Source of the DNA: Thermoleophilia bacterium | GTDB lineage: Bacteria > Actinomycetota > Thermoleophilia > Miltoncostaeales > Miltoncostaeaceae | DNA: 32,434 bases | Reading direction: 5' to 3' | NCBI GenBank assembly: GCA_016780995.1 | Contig: JADHKZ010000011.1 | Coordinates: forward strand, 1 to 32,434 | Shown: positions 8,049-15,926 of the stretch, one piece after another | Layout: the number at the start of each line of letters is the position of its first letter | How positions within the stretch are numbered: the first letter of the stretch is position 1 | Made by a program: the position numbers and the translations under genes | The notes under the pieces: generated by a model | Databases searched by the model: none | What the model was told of the DNA's origin: nothing | Seen by the model: the letters and a program-made list of their open reading frames with translations, nothing else

Positions 8049-9887
8049 GTGCCGCGCATCCGCCCATTCCTTGCCCTCGCCGCCGCGGCCTGTGTCGCGC
8101 TCACCGCGGCCGCCACGGGCGCGGCCGATCCCATCGCCTTCAGCACCTGCAAGGGCCGCGCCCCCGTGCAGTGCGGCACCCTCACGGTGCCACTCGACCG
8201 CGCCGATCCCGCCAAGGGCACGCTGCGGCTGGCCGTGGAGCGACTGCCGGCCCGGCAGGCACGTCGCGGCGTGATGGTGCTGCTGGCGGGAGGTCCCGGC
8301 CAGGCCGGCACGCCCATCAGCCCCGACGACCCGGTGGCCGCGGCCATCCCCGGGTTCGACCTGGTGATGCTGGACCAGCGTGGCACGGGCAAGGGCGCCC
8401 TGCGCTGCCGGGCGCTCGACACGCCGGACTCATCTGAGACACCGGACGCCGTGGGGCGCTGCGCAACCCAGGTGGGCCCCAACCGGGCCTTCTACACCAC
8501 GCAGGACAGCGTGAGGGACCTCGACGACCTCCGCGCGGGCCTTGGCGCCGAGTCGTTCGCGCTGGGCGGCATCTCGTACGGCACGTACGTCTCGCAGTAC
8601 TACGCGCAGCAGTTCCCGTCGCGCGTGAGCCACCTGGTGCTCGACTCCGTGGTGGACCCGGCCACGCTCAATGGCATCAAGGTGCCGTTCTTCCAGTCGG
8701 CCACGCCCGTGCTCAACGACCTGTGCGCGAAGGGGCGGTGCCGCGGGGTGACCCCCGATCCGGTGGGTGATCTGGCGGCGCTGGTGCAGGCCACCGCCGC
8801 AGCACCCCTGCGCGGCAACCGCAGCACGGCATCCGGGAAGGTGGTGCGGTCGTCGGTCGGCGGGCCCGGCAACCAGGGGGACCTGCCCGCGCTGATGGCG
8901 GTGGGTGATCTCGACTCCACCACGCGCGCGCTGTGGCCGGGCGCGGCGCGCGCCGCCCGACAGGGCGACGCCGCCCCGATGCTGCGCCTCCTCACGTTGG
9001 CATCGGGCGGATCCGCGCCGCCGCCCACCGAGATCTCGAGCGCGCTGTTCTACGCCACCACCTGCGCCGACTCGGCGCTGCCCTGGACCAGCGCCACGCC
9101 CGTCGCCGATCGCCCCGCGTTGCTGCGCGGCCGGGCCGACGCCCTGGGCGCGGGCATGTTCGCGCCGTTCAGCGTGGACGTCGCGGTGGCCAGTTCCATC
9201 GCGGATTCATGCCGCCTCTGGCCCGAGGCATCGGTGGACCCCCTCCAGGTGGGCCCCCTGCCCGCGGTGCCCACCCTCCTGCTCGACGGCGGACAGGACA
9301 TGCGCACGCCGGTGGCATCGGCGCGCGCCGTGGCGGCGCGGTCATCGCAGCCGTCCCTGGTCATCGCGGCGGGCGCGGGGCACTCACTCCTCTACTCGTA
9401 TTCCTGCGCCCAGCGGCAACTGCGCAACCTCCTCTACGGCCGAGCCGTATCGGCCACGGCATGCAACCGCGAGGCTCCGGTGCCCACGGCCATCCCCGTG
9501 CCCCCGGCCACCCTCGGACAGGTGGCGCCCGCGGGCGCGCCCGGCACGGCGGGACGCGTGGCCCGCGCCGCCCGGCTCACCGTGCGCGACGGCGTGCTGG
9601 CCATGGACGCGGCCACCGGATCGGGGCTTGCCGCCCTGCCCGGGATCCGCGGTGGCCTGGCGCGGCAGCGCGGCGTCCTGGGCGAATCCATCTCCTACTC
9701 GCGCTTCAGCGCCGTGAAGGGCGTGCGCATCACGGGCACCCTGCGCTTCAACGGGTCCACCTTCCAGGGCGCGCTGCGGGTGGATGGTCCTGGGGCGTGG
9801 GACGGCACGCTCTACCTGGCGCGGGGAGGCGAGCGTGCCTACTCGGGCTCCATCGGCGGCGTGCCGGTGCGCATTCCCCTGGGCTAG
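8049..9887 (+). CDS. Secreted alpha/beta hydrolase (S33/TAP type) with extra C-terminal domain
   Basis: This is an exported serine hydrolase of the proline-iminopeptidase/tripeptidyl-aminopeptidase (S33) type, probably releasing short peptides or cleaving esters outside the cell; the substrate is unknown. The GTG start gives a signal peptide (MPRIRPFLALAAAACVALTA, cleavage near AATGA-ADP). Visible parts are the oxyanion loop LAGGPGQ (79-85), the nucleophile elbow G-I-S176-Y-G, acid D417 in DGGQDMRTP and base H445 in GAGHSLL. Cysteine pairs suit an oxidising location. Residues 475-612 form a Pro/Ala linker plus a Gly-rich, beta-like domain (RITGTLRFNGSTF to YSGSIGGVPVRI) that I do not recognise. 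There is no ribosome site before GTG 8049, so it may be leaderless. It converges on the next gene with 16 bases between them. Confidence 0.85.
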   Translation: MPRIRPFLALAAAACVALTAAATGAADPIAFSTCKGRAPVQCGTLTVPLDRADPAKGTLRLAVERLPARQARRGVMVLLAGGPGQAGTPISPDDPVAAAIPGFDLVMLDQRGTGKGALRCRALDTPDSSETPDAVGRCATQVGPNRAFYTTQDSVRDLDDLRAGLGAESFALGGISYGTYVSQYYAQQFPSRVSHLVLDSVVDPATLNGIKVPFFQSATPVLNDLCAKGRCRGVTPDPVGDLAALVQATAAAPLRGNRSTASGKVVRSSVGGPGNQGDLPALMAVGDLDSTTRALWPGAARAARQGDAAPMLRLLTLASGGSAPPPTEISSALFYATTCADSALPWTSATPVADRPALLRGRADALGAGMFAPFSVDVAVASSIADSCRLWPEASVDPLQVGPLPAVPTLLLDGGQDMRTPVASARAVAARSSQPSLVIAAGAGHSLLYSYSCAQRQLRNLLYGRAVSATACNREAPVPTAIPVPPATLGQVAPAGAPGTAGRVARAARLTVRDGVLAMDAATGSGLAALPGIRGGLARQRGVLGESISYSRFSAVKGVRITGTLRFNGSTFQGALRVDGPGAWDGTLYLARGGERAYSGSIGGVPVRIPLG

Positions 9888-9903
9888 TGCTGCCCCTGCA
9901 CGC

Positions 9904-11664
9904 CTAGTGCGCGTGCGCTGACACGTGGAGGCGGGCGCCCACGGCCACGCCCGCGAGCAGCAGGATGATCCCGGCGGCCTGCCAGGCACCCACGGGGCTC
10001 TCGCCCCATGCAAGCGCGGCAAGCACGGCGATGGGCGGCGCCAGCACCTCGAACAGCGCCACGCGCGTGGCGCCCAGGAGCGGCACCGCCCACGTGGCCA
10101 CCAGGATGGGCACCAGCGCGCCCAGGATGGCCACGTAGAGGATGCCCCCGAGCACGGCCTCGTTGGCCCACAGGTTGGTGCCCGGGAGCACGCCCAGCGC
10201 CGCCGCCAGCACTGCCGCGCACGCGGCTGCCACGGCGAACGTGGCGGCCACGGTCGGCCCCGTCCCGGCCTGTTGCCTGCACGCGAGCAGCGCGAGGAGC
10301 AGGATCGCGGTGCATGTCGATGAGCCGATGCCCAGCCACAGGCCCTCGGCGCCCAGGCCCGACAGCCAGCCGTCGCCCGGCGTGATGGCGTAGAAGCCCA
10401 CCAGCACCAACGCCAGGCTGCCCAGCACCGCCGCCGACACGCGCACCTGCCGTCGGGCCATTCCCACCGCCAGCAGCATCACCGGGGCCAGGCTGGCCAG
10501 CACGATGGCGCGGGTCACCTCGATATACGAGAGCGACATGAGGAACAACTCCTCCGCGCCGAAGGTGGCCGCGCCCGCCACCGCGGCCCAGGCCCACCAG
10601 CGGCCACCGGCCGATCGCACCGCGGCGACGTGCCCCCGGAGCCCGGTGCCCGCGAGCGCCCCCAACGTCACCACCAGCGCCATCAGCGTCCCCACCAACG
10701 TCACCTGCGCCTTGGGCACCACCACGATGAGCTCCGGCGCCACGATCGCCTCGCTCAGCCCCAGGGCCAGCCCGCCGCCCGCGAGCAGGCCCACGGCCAG
10801 GCCCAGGGTGGGCCGGGCCGGCACGGCGCCGGGCTCGCCCGAACCGATGGCACCGATGGCCATCAGCCCCACGGCCATCACCAACACGGCGGTCTGGTAG
10901 CTGAGCGACCGTGAGGTGACGTCATCGCCCCCAAAGGGTCCCCCTCCCTGCATCACCGTGGCGGCGGTGAACCCGAACACCAGCAGCGACGTGATGGCCG
11001 CCCCGCGCGGGCCCGCGCGCCCGGCCACCAGCGCCGCCACCAGGAGCAGCACGAGCAGCAGGCCGCCCCATTCGTCGGAGAACACGGCGTACGAGAGGCC
11101 CGCGACCGCCGCCAGCCCCACCGCCGCCTCCACAAGGCGTGGCCCGGGGATGGGGTCGCGCCACCGCCTGCCCAGCACCGTGACGGCGCCGCCCACCACC
11201 AGGAACCCGGTGGCCGTGGACAGGATCCACAGCGCCACCACGCTGCCCGTGGCGCCCTCCTCGGTGGATCCGATCGCCAGCAGCGTGGCGATGCCCAGTG
11301 CGCCCAGGGGAATGGCCGCGACCAGGCTGCCGGCCACGAAGCGCGCCACGTCGCGCAGGCGGCCCAGGCGGGTATCCGTGCCCAGCCGGTGGATGGCCCA
11401 TGCGGCCATCACCACGGCGAGCGCGTTGATGAGCACGATCGGCACCGATGCCGCGCTGAGCGGCCCATAGGCGGGGGCGGCAGCCATGCCGCCCACCACC
11501 AGTGCCGGCCACAGCCCGATGCCCCCGATCAGCAGGCCGGCCAGCCCAATGCCACCTGGCACCCAGATGCCGGCCACTCCGCTTCCGGGGCTCGACGTGA
11601 GCGCCGACAGGCCGTCCGCAGCGCCGAACGCCGCGCCCAGCAGCACCAGCCTCACCCCCCACAC
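9904..11664 (-). CDS. Fusion of a MASE1-like membrane domain with an EamA/DMT transporter
   Basis: This is a polytopic membrane protein of about 586 aa. The C-terminal half (about 275-580) is a 10-helix EamA (drug/metabolite transporter) domain. Its end, LFEVLAPPIAVLAALAWGES followed by AAGIILLLAGVAVG, is the family's typical last-helix pattern, and the first repeat has SYIEVTRAIVLASLAPVMLLA. The N-terminal half (about 5-235) has some eight helices; GIWVPGGIGLAGLLIGGIG and WPALVVGGMAA look like the MASE1 sensor domain. MASE1 usually precedes kinase or GGDEF outputs, so joining it to a transporter is unusual. Start codons are uncertain: GTG 11664, 11655 and 11646 all fit the first helix, and the frame is open up to 11862. 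Substrate and direction are unknown. Confidence 0.75.
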   Translation of the reverse strand: MWGVRLVLLGAAFGAADGLSALTSSPGSGVAGIWVPGGIGLAGLLIGGIGLWPALVVGGMAAAPAYGPLSAASVPIVLINALAVVMAAWAIHRLGTDTRLGRLRDVARFVAGSLVAAIPLGALGIATLLAIGSTEEGATGSVVALWILSTATGFLVVGGAVTVLGRRWRDPIPGPRLVEAAVGLAAVAGLSYAVFSDEWGGLLLVLLLVAALVAGRAGPRGAAITSLLVFGFTAATVMQGGGPFGGDDVTSRSLSYQTAVLVMAVGLMAIGAIGSGEPGAVPARPTLGLAVGLLAGGGLALGLSEAIVAPELIVVVPKAQVTLVGTLMALVVTLGALAGTGLRGHVAAVRSAGGRWWAWAAVAGAATFGAEELFLMSLSYIEVTRAIVLASLAPVMLLAVGMARRQVRVSAAVLGSLALVLVGFYAITPGDGWLSGLGAEGLWLGIGSSTCTAILLLALLACRQQAGTGPTVAATFAVAAACAAVLAAALGVLPGTNLWANEAVLGGILYVAILGALVPILVATWAVPLLGATRVALFEVLAPPIAVLAALAWGESPVGAWQAAGIILLLAGVAVGARLHVSAHAH

Positions 11665-11717
11665 GGGCCACCCGCACGCCGGTGTCAGGGGGTAACCCCG
11701 GGGCCGGGCAGCGCGGC

Positions 11718-11740
11718 AGCATAGCCGCGGGGAGTAGCCT
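11718..11740. promoter_or_regulatory. Divergent -10 boxes for the EamA fusion and the lipoprotein
   Basis: TATGCT on the minus strand (11718-11723) and TAGCCT on the plus strand (11735-11740) point away from each other in the gap between the two genes. They predict starts near 11711 and 11747. The plus-strand site would place transcription downstream of the ATG at 11682, which argues against that codon as the lipoprotein start. Confidence 0.4.
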
Positions 11741-11774
11741 CGATCATCAATCCCCGGGAAAGGACCCCCCTCAT

Positions 11775-12227
11775 ACGCGCCAGATCGCTGCCGGCTCCCT
11801 CGTCCTCGTGAGCGCCGTGGCGCTGGCAGGTTGCTTCGGCTCCGACGAGCCCACGCCGGCAACCCCTGCCACCACCCAGGCCGCGCCCGCCACCACCGCC
11901 GCGCCCCCGGCTGACGTGGTGGCCGACTACAAGACGCAGCTCACCGCTGCCGGCTTCTCCATCACCAGCGATGGCGGCGGGGGCGGCGGATGGGGCCAGT
12001 ACGGCGGATCCGACGCCGGCCTCAGCGCCAACAAGGGCACCGAGTGGGTGTCCGTGCAGGCCGGCGGCCAGTCGGGCAGCACCACCTACTTCGAGGTGTG
12101 CGTGGGCCCCAGCAGCACGTCGGTCAGTGACTGCGACAACGCATCGAACGACGACGACCAGGACCAGGGCCAGAACCAGGACGACCAAGGCCAGCAGGAC
12201 AACCAGGACCAGCAGCAGGACGGCTGA
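11775..12227 (+). CDS. Small lipoprotein with Asp/Gln/Asn-rich tail
   Basis: This is a secreted, lipid-anchored protein of unknown function, about 150 aa. A short basic n-region (RQI) and hydrophobic stretch lead to the lipobox L-A-G-C20. A Thr/Ala/Pro linker follows, then a small Gly-rich domain (YKTQLTAAGFSITSDG to TYFEVCVGPSSTSVSDC) with two cysteines, and a 30-residue acidic tail. No ATG, GTG or TTG lies just before the signal sequence. ACG 11775 is the in-frame codon 10 bases after GGGAAAGGA; ATG 11682 would add 31 residues and GTG 11808 would cut the signal. I chose ACG as the best fit, but a sequence error is possible. It converges on ribBA, 11 bases apart. Confidence 0.6.
   Translation, partial: TRQIAAGSLVLVSAVALAGCFGSDEPTPATPATTQAAPATTAAPPADVVADYKTQLTAAGFSITSDGGGGGGWGQYGGSDAGLSANKGTEWVSVQAGGQSGSTTYFEVCVGPSSTSVSDCDNASNDDDQDQGQNQDDQGQQDNQDQQQDG
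12149..12224 (+). repeat. Degenerate CAGGAC-type hexamer repeats in lipoprotein tail
   Basis: The 3' end of the lipoprotein gene is built from repeated units such as CAGGAC, CAGGGC, CAGAAC and CAGCAGGAC. They encode a tail made only of D, Q, N and G. Slipped-strand expansion or contraction in multiples of three bases is likely here, so tail length may vary between strains. Confidence 0.7.
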
Positions 12228-12238
12228 TCGGGGGGCGC

Positions 12239-13486
12239 CTAGTCGCTGCCCCCGGCGTCCAGGTCGAGCCCGTTGTGGTGCAGGATGTGGCCCATCTTGT
12301 CGCGCTTGGTCTGCAGGTAGCGCGCGTTGTGGTCGCCCGGCTCCACCTCGATGGGCACCCGCTCCACCACCTTCAGGCCGTAGCCCTCCAGCCCCACGAT
12401 CTTCTTGGGGTTGTTGGTGAGCTGCCGGATGGTGGAGAGCCCGAGGTCCACCAGGATCTGGGCGCCGATGCCGTAGTCGCGAAGATCGGCGGGGAAGCCC
12501 AGCTCCAGGTTGGCCTCCACGGTGTCGCGGCCGGCGTCCTGCAGCTCATAGGCGCGCAGCTTGTTGATGAGGCCGATGCCACGGCCCTCCTGCGCGATGT
12601 ACAGCAGCACGCCCTGGCCCTCGGCCTCGATCATCCGCAGCGCGGCGTGAAGCTGGTCGCCGCAGTCGCACCGCAGTGACCCGAACACGTCGCCGGTCAT
12701 GCACTCGGAGTGCACGCGCACCAGCACGTCCTGCTTGCCGGCCACGTCGCCCTTCACCATCGCCATGTGGTGCTTGCCGTCGATCAGCGACGTGTATCCC
12801 ACGGCGGTGAAGTCTCCGTACTCGGTGGGCAGCGGCACGGCCGCACCACGCTCGATGAGGCGCTCGGTGCGGCGCCGGTGCTCGATGAGGTCGGTGATGG
12901 TGATCATCTTCAGCCCGTGCTGCTGCGCGTAGCCGATGAGGTCGTCCACCCGGGCCATCTCGCCGTCGTCCTTCATGATCTCGCAGATCACGCCGGCGGG
13001 GATGAGGCCCGCCATGCGCGCCAGGTCGACCGCCGCCTCGGTGTGGCCCGCGCGCTCCAGCACCCCGCCGGGCTTGGCCCGCAGCGGGAACACGTGGCCG
13101 GGCTTCACCAGGTCGCCCGCGGTGGAGTCGGGGTCGATGGCCACCATGATGGTGCGCGACCGGTCGGGCGCGCTGATTCCGGTGGTGATGCCCTCGCGGG
13201 CCTCGATGCTCTCGGTGAACGCGGTCCCGAGCGGCGTCTCGTTGCGCTTCACCTGCTGCAGCAGGCCCAGCTGCTCGCAGCGCTCCTCGGTGAGCGCCAG
13301 GCACACCAGGCCGCGGCCGTGGGTGATCATGAAGTTCACGGCGTCGGGCGTGGCGAACTGCCCCGCGATGACCAGGTCGCCCTCGTTCTCGCGGTCCTCG
13401 GAATCCACCACCACCACCATGCGGCCGGCGCGGATGTCCTCGATGGCCTCCTCGATGGAGGAGAACGGGGTGGTCTGGGTGCTCAG
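12239..13486 (-). CDS. ribBA: Bifunctional DHBP synthase / GTP cyclohydrolase II (CTG start)
   Basis: RibBA makes both precursors of riboflavin: 3,4-dihydroxybutanone 4-phosphate from ribulose 5-phosphate (N-terminal RibB) and diaminoribosylamino-pyrimidinone phosphate from GTP (C-terminal RibA). RibB shows [11 protein letters not shown] (28-38), THGRGLVC and [17 protein letters not shown]. RibA shows [20 protein letters not shown], with zinc ligands C262, C273 and C275, plus AQEGRGIGL and LTNNPKK. The usual ATG candidate (13420) would begin five residues before [10 protein letters not shown] and delete the first helix. CTG 13484-13486 restores [20 protein letters not shown], has GGAGG 6 bases upstream and overlaps the ribE stop as CTGA. 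I therefore chose CTG, giving 415 aa. Confidence 0.93.
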   Translation of the reverse strand: MSTQTTPFSSIEEAIEDIRAGRMVVVVDSEDRENEGDLVIAGQFATPDAVNFMITHGRGLVCLALTEERCEQLGLLQQVKRNETPLGTAFTESIEAREGITTGISAPDRSRTIMVAIDPDSTAGDLVKPGHVFPLRAKPGGVLERAGHTEAAVDLARMAGLIPAGVICEIMKDDGEMARVDDLIGYAQQHGLKMITITDLIEHRRRTERLIERGAAVPLPTEYGDFTAVGYTSLIDGKHHMAMVKGDVAGKQDVLVRVHSECMTGDVFGSLRCDCGDQLHAALRMIEAEGQGVLLYIAQEGRGIGLINKLRAYELQDAGRDTVEANLELGFPADLRDYGIGAQILVDLGLSTIRQLTNNPKKIVGLEGYGLKVVERVPIEVEPGDHNARYLQTKRDKMGHILHHNGLDLDAGGSD

Positions 13487-14094
13487 GAGTGGCCTCCGCC
13501 GTCAGCGTGGGGGCGCACCAGCGCCTCCACGTACTTTGCCACCACATCGGCCTCCAGGTTGACCCTTCGGCCAACGGCATCGGGCCCCAGCGTGGTGGCC
13601 TGCATGGTGTGCGGGATGAGCGCGATGGTGAAGCCATCGGGCTCGCGCGATGCCACGGTGAGGCTCACGCCGTCCACCGTGATGCTGCCCTTCTCCACCA
13701 CGTAGCGCAGCACGTCATCCGGCGCGGCGATGGACATGAGCACGCCGTCGCCCTCCGGCGTGATGGACCTGACCGTGCCGGTGCCATCCACGTGCCCCTG
13801 AACGATGTGACCACCCAGGCGGTCGCCCACGCGCATCGCGCGCTCCAGGTTCACGGTGTCGCCCGCCTGCCGGTCGCCCACCGACGTGCGTCGCAGGGTC
13901 TCCTCCACGCAGTCCACGGCGAAGGCGTCGTGGTCCATGTACACCACGGTCAGGCATGCACCGTTGACCGACACCGAGTCGCCGATGGCCAGGCCGTCAC
14001 GCACCACGTCGCAGGCGATCACCATGCGGGCGCCCGCCGCGCTGGGGGTGCGCTCGCGCACCGTTCCCATCTCCTCCACCAGTCCGGTGAACAC
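13483..14094 (-). CDS. ribE: Riboflavin synthase alpha subunit
   Basis: RibE dismutates two 6,7-dimethyl-8-ribityllumazine molecules into riboflavin and the pyrimidine that RibH reuses. The N-terminus [10 protein letters not shown] is invariant in the family. Two lumazine-binding repeats are visible: [14 protein letters not shown] with ETLRRTSVG, and [14 protein letters not shown] with HTMQATTLG. Between them lies [13 protein letters not shown]. The length, 203 aa, is typical. The start is GTG at 14092-14094, with GGGAGGG about 9 bases upstream inside the end of ribD. The downstream ribBA start overlaps this stop codon. Confidence 0.97.
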   Translation of the reverse strand: MFTGLVEEMGTVRERTPSAAGARMVIACDVVRDGLAIGDSVSVNGACLTVVYMDHDAFAVDCVEETLRRTSVGDRQAGDTVNLERAMRVGDRLGGHIVQGHVDGTGTVRSITPEGDGVLMSIAAPDDVLRYVVEKGSITVDGVSLTVASREPDGFTIALIPHTMQATTLGPDAVGRRVNLEADVVAKYVEALVRPHADGGGHS

Positions 14095-14099
14095 CTGCG

Positions 14100-15245
14100 T
14101 CAGCCCTCCCCGGGAACGGGCCTCAGACGGCCCATCACCAGTACATCATCGCCCAGCCGCTCCACGCGCGGTGATCGGATGCGCGGGGCGTCGGCGATCT
14201 GGTCGGCGCCATGGCCGCGGGCCGCCATTGGTGCGCCATCGCCGCCGATCACCATCGGCGCCACCACCCACGCCAGCACGTCCACCAGGCCGGCCTCCAG
14301 CATGGCCCCGGCCACCGTGGGGCCGCCCTCCACCAGCACCGACTGCACCTCGCGGGCGCCCAGCGCGTCGAGGGCCTTCGCCAGGAAGTCCGCGCCGTGG
14401 TCGGCGGAGGTCAGGTCCACCTGCGCACCGGCCGCGCGCAGCGCGTCCACCCGCGCGGGATCGGCCGCTGATCCCGCCACCACCAGCACCGGCGCCTGGT
14501 CCAGGCTGCCCAGCAGCGCGCAGTCAGTGGCCAGGCGGGCATGGGGATCCAGCACCACGCGCAGGGCGGCACGGCCATCCGGCACCGGCACGTCGCGCGC
14601 CGTGAGCATGGGGTCGTCGGCCACGGCAGTGCCGATGCCCACGGCCACGGCATCCACCTGCGCCCGCCACCGGTGCACCAGTGCGCGGGCCTCGGGGCCC
14701 GATATCCACCGGGTGTTGCCGGTACGCGTGGCCACGCGGCCGTCCAGCGAGGCCGCCATCTTCAGCATCACCTCCGGGCGCCCGGTGGCGGCCCAGGTGA
14801 GGAAGGCCGACGCCGCCTCGCGCGCGCGAACGGCATCCTCGCCGTCGGCCACGGCCACCTCCAGGCCGGCCTGCTGCAGGATGCGCACGCCCTCGCCCCG
14901 GGTGCGCTCCAGGGGGTCGAGCGTGCCGATGACCACCCGGGTGATGCCGGCGTCGATGACCGCCTGCGTGCACGGCCCCGTGCGCCCGGTGTGCGAGCAG
15001 GGCTCCAGCGTGCACACCAGGGTTGCGCCCCGCGTGGCCTCCCCCGCCGCCGCGATGGCCACGGGCTCGGCATGCGCCAGGCCCGGGCCCTCGTGCCAGC
15101 CCTCGCCCACCACCTGCCCATCACGCATGATCACCGCACCCACCGACGGGTTGGGGCTCACCTGCCCACGCCCGCGCGACGCCAGTTCACATGCCCGGAT
15201 GAGCTGCGTGCGCTCCTCCGTGGTGGGGCGCCCGACGGGGCTCAC
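14100..15245 (-). CDS. ribD: Bifunctional riboflavin deaminase/reductase
   Basis: RibD deaminates the pyrimidine made by RibA and then reduces its ribosyl side chain with NADPH. The N-terminal zinc deaminase shows H58-A-E60 and PCSHTGRTGPC (82-92), with zinc cysteines C83 and C92. The C-terminal reductase begins at KMAASLDGRVA and includes NTRWISGPEAR, VGIGTAVADDPMLTAR and EGGPTVAGAML. The length, 381 aa, is normal. The GTG start (15243-15245) overlaps the rpe stop as GTGA, so expression is coupled to rpe. No FMN-riboswitch-like leader can fit here; any control must act further upstream. Confidence 0.96.
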   Translation of the reverse strand: MSPVGRPTTEERTQLIRACELASRGRGQVSPNPSVGAVIMRDGQVVGEGWHEGPGLAHAEPVAIAAAGEATRGATLVCTLEPCSHTGRTGPCTQAVIDAGITRVVIGTLDPLERTRGEGVRILQQAGLEVAVADGEDAVRAREAASAFLTWAATGRPEVMLKMAASLDGRVATRTGNTRWISGPEARALVHRWRAQVDAVAVGIGTAVADDPMLTARDVPVPDGRAALRVVLDPHARLATDCALLGSLDQAPVLVVAGSAADPARVDALRAAGAQVDLTSADHGADFLAKALDALGAREVQSVLVEGGPTVAGAMLEAGLVDVLAWVVAPMVIGGDGAPMAARGHGADQIADAPRIRSPRVERLGDDVLVMGRLRPVPGEG

Positions 15246-15916
15246 GCCGATGCGACCCGCTCCACCAGGTCGCGGTAGGCGGCCACCGGATCGTCCGCGC
15301 CGAAGATGGCCGAAGCCGACACCACCAGGTCGGCGCCGTAGGCACGCGCGTCCGCCGCGTTGGCCGGCCCGATGCCGCCATCCACCTGCAGGGCCACGCG
15401 GTCGGGCAGCAGGTCACGCAGGGCGGCCAGGCGCCCCAGGGTCTCGGGGATGAACGACTGGCCGCTGAACCCCGGGTTCACACCCATGCAGTTGACGTAG
15501 TCCACGCGCTCCAGCAGCGGGGCCACCGACTCCAGCGGGGTGCCCGGGTTGATGGCCAGGCCGGCCAGGCAGCCGGCCGCGCGGATCTCGCCCAGCAGCT
15601 GGTGGGGGTGCGGGTCGGCCTCCACGTGCACGCTGATCATGTCGGCGTGAGGGGCGAACCAGCCGATGGCATCGCCCGGGCGCTCCACCATGAGGTGCAC
15701 GTCCACCAGCGCCCCGGCGGGGCGGGCAAGCGACGCCACGCCACGCGTGGTCTCGGTGCCCAGCATGAGGTTGGGCACGAACCGCCCATCCATCACGTCC
15801 ACGTGCAGCACGCGCGCGCCGGCGTCGATGAGCGCGGACACCTGCTCACCCAGGCGCAAGGCGTCTGCGGACATGAGCGACGGGCACACCTGCGGGGCGT
15901 CGGGCAGCTGGGGCAT
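15242..15916 (-). CDS. rpe: Ribulose-phosphate 3-epimerase
   Basis: Rpe interconverts ribulose 5-phosphate and xylulose 5-phosphate in the pentose phosphate pathway. It is a TIM barrel of 224 aa. The visible motifs are CPSLMSAD, HVDVMDGRFVPN (38-49, with a metal and catalytic aspartate), DVHLMVERP, MGVNPGFSGQSF and LQVDGGIGP with the second aspartate. The start ATG 15914-15916 is 10 bases after the rsmB stop, and its ribosome site is weak. Ribulose 5-phosphate is also the substrate of RibB, which gives a metabolic reason for the rpe-rib linkage seen in actinobacteria. Confidence 0.95.
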   Translation of the reverse strand: MPQLPDAPQVCPSLMSADALRLGEQVSALIDAGARVLHVDVMDGRFVPNLMLGTETTRGVASLARPAGALVDVHLMVERPGDAIGWFAPHADMISVHVEADPHPHQLLGEIRAAGCLAGLAINPGTPLESVAPLLERVDYVNCMGVNPGFSGQSFIPETLGRLAALRDLLPDRVALQVDGGIGPANAADARAYGADLVVSASAIFGADDPVAAYRDLVERVASA

Positions 15917-15926
15917 CGGCGGCAGG

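Noticed and set aside
11682-11774. ATG 11682 as start of the lipoprotein
   Set aside because: It gives a 31-residue polar stretch before the signal peptide and lies upstream of the predicted transcript start.
7983-12238. Insertion sequence or phage origin for the accessory block
   Set aside because: No transposase, integrase, tRNA, terminal inverted repeat or target duplication was seen; composition looks like the neighbours.
13489-15453. Long plus-strand open frame (654 codons) opposite ribE and ribD
   Set aside because: It is antisense to two well-conserved enzymes and rich in Arg, His, Pro and Ala, the usual product of GC-rich third positions. No domain is visible.
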